Below, one piece after another: positions 57,798-64,000 of a stretch of DNA of 64,000 nt. Numbering within the stretch: the stretch's first letter is position 1; each line of letters begins with the position of its first letter. The position numbers were made by a program, and so were the translations under genes. The stretch lies in assembly GCA_027186245.1 (NCBI GenBank), contig CP114500.1, positions 7,450,001 through 7,514,000 of the forward strand. The letters are read 5' to 3'. The stretch is from Coriaria nepalensis (Eukaryota > Streptophyta > Magnoliopsida > Cucurbitales > Coriariaceae). Under the pieces are notes generated by a model. That model searched no databases and had not been told where the DNA came from. It was given only the letters and a program-made list of their open reading frames with translations.

Positions 57798-59792
57798 ATG
57801 GGGGAGCAACTCGATAAATCTCTGAAACAAGGGTTTCTGGTTGAGATGGAGGAGCTTAGTACTCTGGTTGCTACAATTCAGGAATTGAAAGACGGGATAT
57901 CTAAGGTAGAATACATTTTCTGTAAGCAACTTCATCCTAATTTTCAAGCACAATGTAAATTCTTGGAGAAAATTTATGTGGAGGTCAGGAGATCAGCAGA
58001 AGATGAATGGAAGGGGAAAGTGGATGATCTGCAACGGGAGAAGCAGCGAGTACTAGAAGAGAATCAGTCGCTGAAGCTTGAGAAAGGAAATATGTTAGAA
58101 GAACATAAGAAAAAGATTGACCAGTTACAGGGCGAACGAAAGGGCAAACAACTTGAAAGTGAGGAACTAGAACAGAAGGTTGAGCATATGTGTTTACAAT
58201 TGGTGGAGAAAAATCGGTTGCAGCGTGAATTAAGTAAACTAGTTCAGAAAAAGACTTCGTCGATTGCAACTAAGGAAAAGCAGCTGAATGGACTCCAGGA
58301 GAAACTCAAAGAGAAGGAGGAAGTAGTAGTTCAAAAAAAAATGCTGGTGGGAAACTTGTTCAGAAAGATTGAAGCACAAGCTTCGGAGATTGCAGAAAAG
58401 GAACAGCTGATGAATGATTGCAGGAAAAAGAAGGACGTTCTTCTAGTCAAACTGAAAGATTCCGAGGAGAATGCATGTCGACTCCAATTGGAGCATATGC
58501 AAAACATTGAAGAAGTTGAAGGACAGAAGGTGCAAAAGCAGTTGAAGGAGTGTGAGAATGAGAAGGTGTTGCTTCTGGCCACGATCAAAGATTTAGAGGA
58601 GAATGAAAATGATCTAAAGTTGAAGCTCAGGGACAGGACTGATAAATACAAAAAAGTGAAATCACAGAACAACTACCTACTTAGAAAGTGTGGCCTTAGT
58701 ATAGAGGGTTTGCTCCAATGCAAAAAGGAAGATGAATTCGATTCGTTAGCTCATAATCAGAATATAAAAACTTCACCGAGTAAAGCTTTTGTATCCCCTT
58801 TTCTTCTATCTAGTAAACCAAACTTAACTTCATAGTTTTTATGATGCATTAATGAATTCATCTGCTGTTATCTCTTCATTCTACCTAATTGTCTAATGGC
58901 TGCTACTGTAGATCTCAAAGCAAATACTCAAGATACCTCTATGGCTGTTTACTACAGAGATAAAGTGAAGAAAGAATATTTGGAGGATGAAAAGCAAGTC
59001 AATGTACCAAATAGTCCAATCGTTGGTGCTCTAGATTTCAAAGCCAAAACTCCAAATGCTTCCATGGCTGTTTCTGACTCTGATCAGGTGAAAAAAGAAA
59101 ATCTGAAGGATGGAAAGCAAGCCAAAACCATAGTAACTTCTATGGCTGTTTCAGACAAAGATGTAAAGAAAGAGAACTTGGAGGATGAAAACCGATTCAC
59201 GACAGCTCAGACCTCAGCTTCTCACCCTACTAATCCCAAATTCCCTGTTACCAACAAAAGAACGCTCGACACAAAATCTTCACCAGCAACAGGTTCAAAG
59301 CGGCCTGCTTCTGTATGGAGAGACACCCGGTCTCACCAAGCTCAAGCTGGGAGGGACCCACACGATGATTTTCTTGATACCCCATTGGAGAGGATTAGAA
59401 AAGACTGGAACATCAAGATGGACCCTCATGATCTTCCTCCTGCCATGGCCTCTAAAGATGTTAACATGGACGGCTCAGATGATGAAACACAAGAAACGGG
59501 TTTTGATCAACTGCTACAAAAGCAGCATACAGTAGCTCCGATGGCCAGAAACAACAACAAAGGGTTCAAATTTGTGGAGCCAGTGAGAAAGAAAGCCGTG
59601 AGAGAAAACTTGAAGGGAGTTGAATGCAAGCAATGCAAAAAGTTCTATGATGCTGTCCTTCCCAATGATGGGAGTAATAATCGGAATTTACGGTGCGAAC
59701 ACCATGATGGTGTTTCGAGACATCGGTATAGATATGTGCCTCCTTTGACTCCTGATGGATTTTGGAACATTGGATTTGAATCCGAAATGTGA
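57798..59792 (+). CDS. COM1: COM1/GR1, plant CtIP/Sae2 homologue (DNA end resection)
   Basis: Partner of the MRE11-RAD50-NBS1 nuclease that starts resection of meiotic and damage-induced double-strand breaks. Two coding exons, 57798-58812 and 58912-59792 (phase 1), give 631 residues, long for the family. N-terminal half: coiled coil with heptads (about residues 60-300, e.g. LEENQSLKLEKGNMLEEHKK) as expected for tetramer formation. Residues about 340-435 hold three imperfect repeats, SMAVxxxDxVKKExLEDxKQ. The C-terminal Sae2/CtIP domain is complete: DTPLERIRKDWN, CKQCKKFYDAV, CEHHDGVSRHRYRY, and PPLTPDGFW near the end. The second exon's acceptor (CTGTAG) joins a split Asn codon. No truncation seen. 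Confidence 0.93.
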
Positions 59793-59993
59793 TAATGGGA
59801 TTTAGTTGAGAAATTCTATTTGATTTTATGTAAGAATAGGGATTGGGATTTTGAATCTCATATCCATTTAGACATTCAAAAAATTAAAAAAAAAACTAAG
59901 AGCTTGCCTGATTAAGATGATTGAATATTAGAAAATCAACTCAGTCAGATTAATCTAAATATAATTTTGGGGTTGATAATGATACAGGTGAAA

Positions 59994-61525
59994 TCAAGAA
60001 AAAATGTCTTCTGTAATAAACAATTGTTGTTGACTGTCAATATGATTTAGGGATGTTTGATTGAGTTGCTCGTAATTTAGCCGTCTGGAAGCTTCATACA
60101 AAGCGATTCCAACACTTACAGAGAGATTGAGGCATCTGACATAAGTATCAACCATTGGAATCCGGATGGCCCCACCGCCAAATGTTCCGGTTTTGCAGTC
60201 TACAAGGGCTTCAAGTGGTAGACCACTTGTTACTGAGCCGAATACAAGATAATCATCTCTTCTGTAGGAAAAATCCTGTACAAATAAAAGAAAAGAAAAA
60301 TAAATAAATAAAACATAGTAGTTTCATTAAGAGCCGGCATTTTAATTTTTCACCAAAATGAGAAAGTTGGAAACTTACTGAATGAATTGCAGTCCCTCTC
60401 TTTGTAAATGCGAGCAAGCGCTTTTCACCCTCCTATATCAAAACAAGTGAACAAAAAAGGAGTCGGATTATGCCTTGTGAAAACTTCAGCAAAAGACCAA
60501 CCTGTTGCTTGAAGTACTCTTGGAACTCTAGCCATGAGTTATGAACTTTCACATCCACATATCTACATACAGAGTTAATCTGAAGACAGGCATAATTTGC
60601 ATGGAGCCAAGAATAATCATGTTTTGGGACGGAAAATTATATCAGTACTCTCAAATTCACAAGGGAAAATAAATTCAGGGAATAAAAGATACGGTCAATA
60701 ATCCAAACCGGCGCGCTTTAGTTTTGCATCATCCACCTGAAATCCCAAGGGCTGAAGAGAAAGAAAAAAGAAGTAGATATGTAAGTGTGATAGAGGAAAC
60801 TGTAAACAATGTAATGACCTTATACTATGAATCATTATTCGGAAAAATATAACAATCTAACAGTGATAGCACAAACTGAGCAATATCAACCCCAACTAGG
60901 TGCAACCCTGAATTCCCAGGTATCTGCCATTTTACATACAACATTACAATCTAAAACTAAAACCCTTTCGGGAAATTCAGAGGTTCAAATGCAACCTCAA
61001 ACTAAATGTAAATGCAGCTGCTAAAGCCATAATCCTCAAATTTTCTACAAGTCAACAAGCATAATTTCAACTAGAGATTCGAAATGTTTCTTTCACATTA
61101 ATTAAGAACAAATTGTAATTGCAGTCTCCAACGATGGAAAGGGAAATGCTCAGTGTTTCTGTTTGCATTACCTGAGGAGAAACTAAAACCACTTGAAGAA
61201 TCTTGCGTTGTGGAGTCTGACTAACCGCCTCGCCGGCCAGGGGAGGCAGAGAAGCTTCTACTCCCTCTGCGCATGTCTCAGCTGCGAAAGAATCAGATAT
61301 CCAATAATACACCTGAAAGAAAGATACGAGTCAAAATGAAAGAGGTGATACGCGTTTACAGAGAGAGCAGAGAGGGGAGAGGCGATGCGGCGGGAGAGAG
61401 AGGTTGAATTTGAATTTTTGGTTGAAGCGAGGAAAGTAGAGTGAGCGGAGAAGAGAAGCTCTGAAGGAGCGAAAGAGGAAAGATAAGAATGGATTTAGGA
61501 TTTTCAGACTGCATGTCGTTTCCAT
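59994..61525 (-). pseudogene. TrmL-like SPOUT tRNA (cytidine/uridine-2'-O)-methyltransferase, damaged
   Basis: Organelle-targeted TrmL-type 2'-O-methyltransferase by sequence. Seven exon remnants: 61525-61352, 61312-61172, 60923-60891, 60751-60693, 60562-60503, 60432-60379 and 60275-59994. Exon 1 is a Ser/Leu/Phe/Arg-rich transit peptide. Family blocks: RKILQVVLVSPQ, IPGN, VDDAKLKRAGLDY, GEKRLLAFTKRGT, LVFGSVTSGLP, GAIRIPMVDTYVRCLNLSVS, GIALYEASRRLNYEQL. Lesions: exon 3 has only IPGNSGLHLVG, lacking the CIARTCAASAV segment of motif I. The Trp of the usual DYWPY is TGA (60697-60695). My count of exon 5 is one base short of the expected frame near 60540. All splice sites remain plausible, so loss looks recent. 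Confidence 0.85.
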
Positions 61526-63032
61526 TGTAGTTCTTACTGCTCAGCAGCCCAGCTCGATTGCCTCCGATGACGATGAAGGGAGGAAGTAAGGTTGAGATAT
61601 CTTTGCTCGTCTTCTGAAATTTGCATTAAAGTCCCTGTATTATTACTTAATACCATAAAAAGTCGTTTACAATTTTAAATATATAATATTTTACAATAGT
61701 TGTAATTTAAAAATAATTGGTTTGGTTGTAATTTTTTTAATTTTTTTAATTATATTTTACATTTATAAATATAGAAAATTATTTTTTAAAATAATTTTAA
61801 GTAAGAAAATTATTTTATAAATGTGAAAATTAATTTTTAAAAGATTCAAACATGCATTTTTATATAATTTAGTTTATTTAAATAAGTTATTTTAAAGTTA
61901 ATTTTGTGACCAATTTTTAAAATTATAAGAAAATAAAATTAATAAAATTTAAAATTATACCGCAATTCTCATATAATAAATGATAGAATGAAATTGATGT
62001 TTATAATTTTAAAAGTTTTTGAGCTTATCTGTAATTATAGAATTTCCAACGAGTTAAACTGTAATTTTCAATATGTATATAAACAAACATACCGACCTAC
62101 TAGAAAAGCCAAGCGGCCTGGCCTTCCTCTTACGGACTCTGATATCTTTAAATCCATTATACCTCGGAAACAAATACCCGAGATTTCTCATACAATCAAT
62201 CTGTGACTGAGCTTTGATTCGTTTTCTGATCTCAATTTTCCGGCGAAATAGATTCCGCCTGGGTAAGTGAACGATTGTTTACTTCTTGATTTTAAGCTTG
62301 TGTTCGTCCAAGTTTGTTGATTTTTCTGTTCCTTATCTAGATCTTGATTAAGAATTTTGGATTTAGTCCCTTGAGATTTTATGCTGTTTGCTTGATTCGG
62401 AGGTGGCATTAGGGTTTATACTTTAGTTTGTATGTGCGTATTGGTTTTTGTAATTCAGATACCCGCTGGGATTAGGTTTTTATCCCTCGGACTCCTTTGT
62501 CTGATTGAATGCAGTAGAGGTGCGAGGAGTATTGAGTGTTTTTCGTTCCGTTCCTCTTCTGTAGAGATCTGATTACAGTATGCCTCGAGTTATTGATTTT
62601 GCGGTTAAAGGGGATATCTGTTTGAATTGGATGTTGAAATTTATGGAAGATTTTTTCTGTTGTGGTCACAAAATCATCAATTATTCCATTGATTCTAAAA
62701 TGTGGATAGATATTGTTTTTCTTCATTTTTTGAATCATGTAGAATTTGAAAGTGAAAAGGAATGAATTTCACATTGTTGTGACTTGTTAGTACTGCTGTT
62801 ATATATAATCATCTGGGTTCTCATAGTAATGGAACGTGTGACTTTTCTTGATGAAAACACTCCTGTACTTTTCGAATTCTTGTTTTTTTGTTTAAGAGTA
62901 ATTGCTTAAGAGTATTATTTGCTTAAGTATAATGATCCAACCTGAAGTTCCTCTTATTATGTCTAAAAAGTCCAGAAGTTTTTTGTGGTAAACAGTAACT
63001 CTCTGTAAACAGACAATTTGGTGGGTTTTCCA
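61526..63032. other. Intergenic DNA and 5' leader of the SURP/G-patch gene
   Basis: 61640-62000 is very AT-rich. From about 62200 the sequence is a probable non-coding leader exon with a donor CCTGG|GTAAGT near 62257, followed by a long leader intron ending just before the coding exon. Short frames here are not genes. Confidence 0.5.
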
Positions 63033-63445
63033 ATGGAAGGAGGAATGAATCCTGCCCTTTTTGTTAATGATGGTTCATTTATGGAGAAGTTCAAACAGCT
63101 TCAACAAGAGAAGGACAAGGATAGAGAGAAGGGTTCCTCCCTCGAGGAGTCTAAACCAATCAAAGTTGTAACAAAAGGTTTTACTCCCAACTCTTCCAGC
63201 AGTAAAACCAATTTGCAGTCTAAGGCTGATGAGATCCGCAAGACAGCTCCAGGTGCTTCAGGGGGAAAGCTTGCTTTCAGTTTGAAGCAGAAGTCAAAGG
63301 TTGTGCCACCTCCTGTTAAGTTTGATGCTGATGAGGATGAGGATGAACCTGATGCTGGAAGCTTATCTGGTGATGGACCGATCAAACGACAAAAATTAGG
63401 CCAAGAAGATATCAATGAGCAACCAACAAGACAGTCAGATGATGG
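63033..63445 (+). CDS. SURP and G-patch domain protein, first coding exon only (continues past the window)
   Basis: Splicing-factor-like nuclear protein (At3g52120-type SWAP/SURP, G-patch). Only the first coding exon is visible: start MEGGMNPALFVNDG, then EKFKQLQQEKDKDREKG, GKLAFSLKQKSKVVPPPVKF, an acidic DADEDEDEPDAG run and KRQKLGQEDINEQ, all typical of this family's disordered N-terminus. The exon ends in a donor GATG|GTAATC at 63445. The SURP and G-patch domains must lie downstream. Sequence from 63446 to 64000 looks intronic; I see no convincing second exon. Confidence 0.88.
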
Positions 63446-64000
63446 TAATCAGTGCTTTATATGGATCTCTTTTCTGGTTGGGGATTTCTAGCAGGTTTTT
63501 GTGTCTTCTGGAGTGGTAGTTGAAAATAGAATAATTTAGCAGTTCCATCACCTTTTCCTCTGTTTAATACGATAATTGTTCTCCTTTTTTCTCTCCCTAC
63601 ACTTTGTGCATGTACGTGCTATGCGCTATAGTTTGGGTGTTACTCTGACTGCATCTAACCTATCCTTCATACCTTCACTTTGGTAGTTTCTCTGTTTAGT
63701 TTTTTGCGCAACCTTAGGGCTATGGTCCACACAATCCCTTTCCTGTTATAGAACAGTCTTTTCTATATACTCTATCACGTTCCTGTTATAGAACAACCTT
63801 CTTCTTTATACAATTCATGTGAATCATGTGACCTTGATTGCCTACACTATGATCTGTTCTTCACTAGTCCTGGATCTGATGTCATTAAAAGGACAGAACA
63901 TTCTTGAATATTTCTTGTCTCATGAATGCAGTGTATATCTTAAGTACCTATCAACCTTGGTGGAAAGGGATGTCCAATGAAAAGAATTGGAATGTGTGGC
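63446..64000 (+). other. Intron of the SURP/G-patch gene
   Basis: No coding frame continues; contains repeated TCCTGTTATAGAACA words at about 63741 and 63782. Confidence 0.6.

Noticed and set aside
1..64000. CRISPR array, defence island or bacterial-type operon
   Set aside because: No regularly spaced short repeats; genes are intron-containing plant loci, each with its own promoter.
1..64000. Organellar insertion (NUPT/NUMT)
   Set aside because: No plastid or mitochondrial gene order was seen. The tRNA-Ser is nuclear in type, with a Pol III terminator.

Overview
This 64 kb window is nuclear DNA of a flowering plant, almost certainly a eudicot. It is AT-rich, its genes carry GT-AG introns, and it holds plant-specific families: a FRD3/AtMATE-type citrate MATE, a MYB46/83-type R2R3-MYB, BIG BROTHER, a thylakoid-lumen protein, an arabinogalactan peptide, A20/AN1 stress-associated proteins and plant COM1. 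I cannot name the species.

Layout. 1-1603 (-): 3'-truncated MATE transporter with a duplicated 90-bp block upstream. 2.6-8.8 kb: AT-rich, with LTR-like repeats, a foldback and a decayed Ty1/copia relic, then a nuclear tRNA-Ser(GCU). 9.2-10.5 kb (-): MYB46/83-like factor. 12.4-14.5 kb (-): mitochondrial ATP synthase OSCP (subunit O). 15.8-17.4 kb (-): unrecognised six-exon plant protein. 18.1-19.4 kb (-): BIG BROTHER RING E3 ligase. 22.1-23.3 kb (-): dead ADP/ATP-carrier copy. 25.2-25.7 kb (+): small conserved Cys-containing protein. 25.9-26.8 kb (-): thylakoid lumenal 19-kDa PsbP-like protein. 27.9-31.5 kb (-): makorin, with two alternative 3' ends. 32.9-33.1 kb (-): arabinogalactan peptide. 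36.9-40.75 kb (-): PWI-like/RRM RNA-binding protein. 43.6 and 48.8 kb (+): two A20/AN1 SAP genes with a decayed LINE between them. 50.5-53.9 kb: Ty3/gypsy relic apparently split by a second LTR-like block. 54.9-56.5 kb (-): LSM7. 57.8-59.8 kb (+): COM1/GR1 (CtIP/Sae2). 60.0-61.5 kb (-): TrmL-type SPOUT methyltransferase with disabling lesions. 63.0 kb to the end (+): 5' part of a SURP/G-patch splicing-factor-like gene.

The genes are ordinary, independent housekeeping and regulatory loci; nothing suggests an operon-like cluster or a new defence system. The points of most interest are local: two competing terminal exons in makorin that each supply the last zinc ligand; two recent-looking pseudogenes (TrmL-like and ADP/ATP carrier); a duplicated start-codon context before the lumenal 19-kDa gene; tiny coding exons (11 nt in makorin, ATG alone in LSM7); internal repeats in COM1; and gene neighbours that match, as far as I recall them, Arabidopsis At3g08/At5g12-13, At3g63530-63540 and At3g52115-52120. 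Splice junctions were placed by reading GT/AG sites and checking phase by hand; they are models, not transcript-verified.
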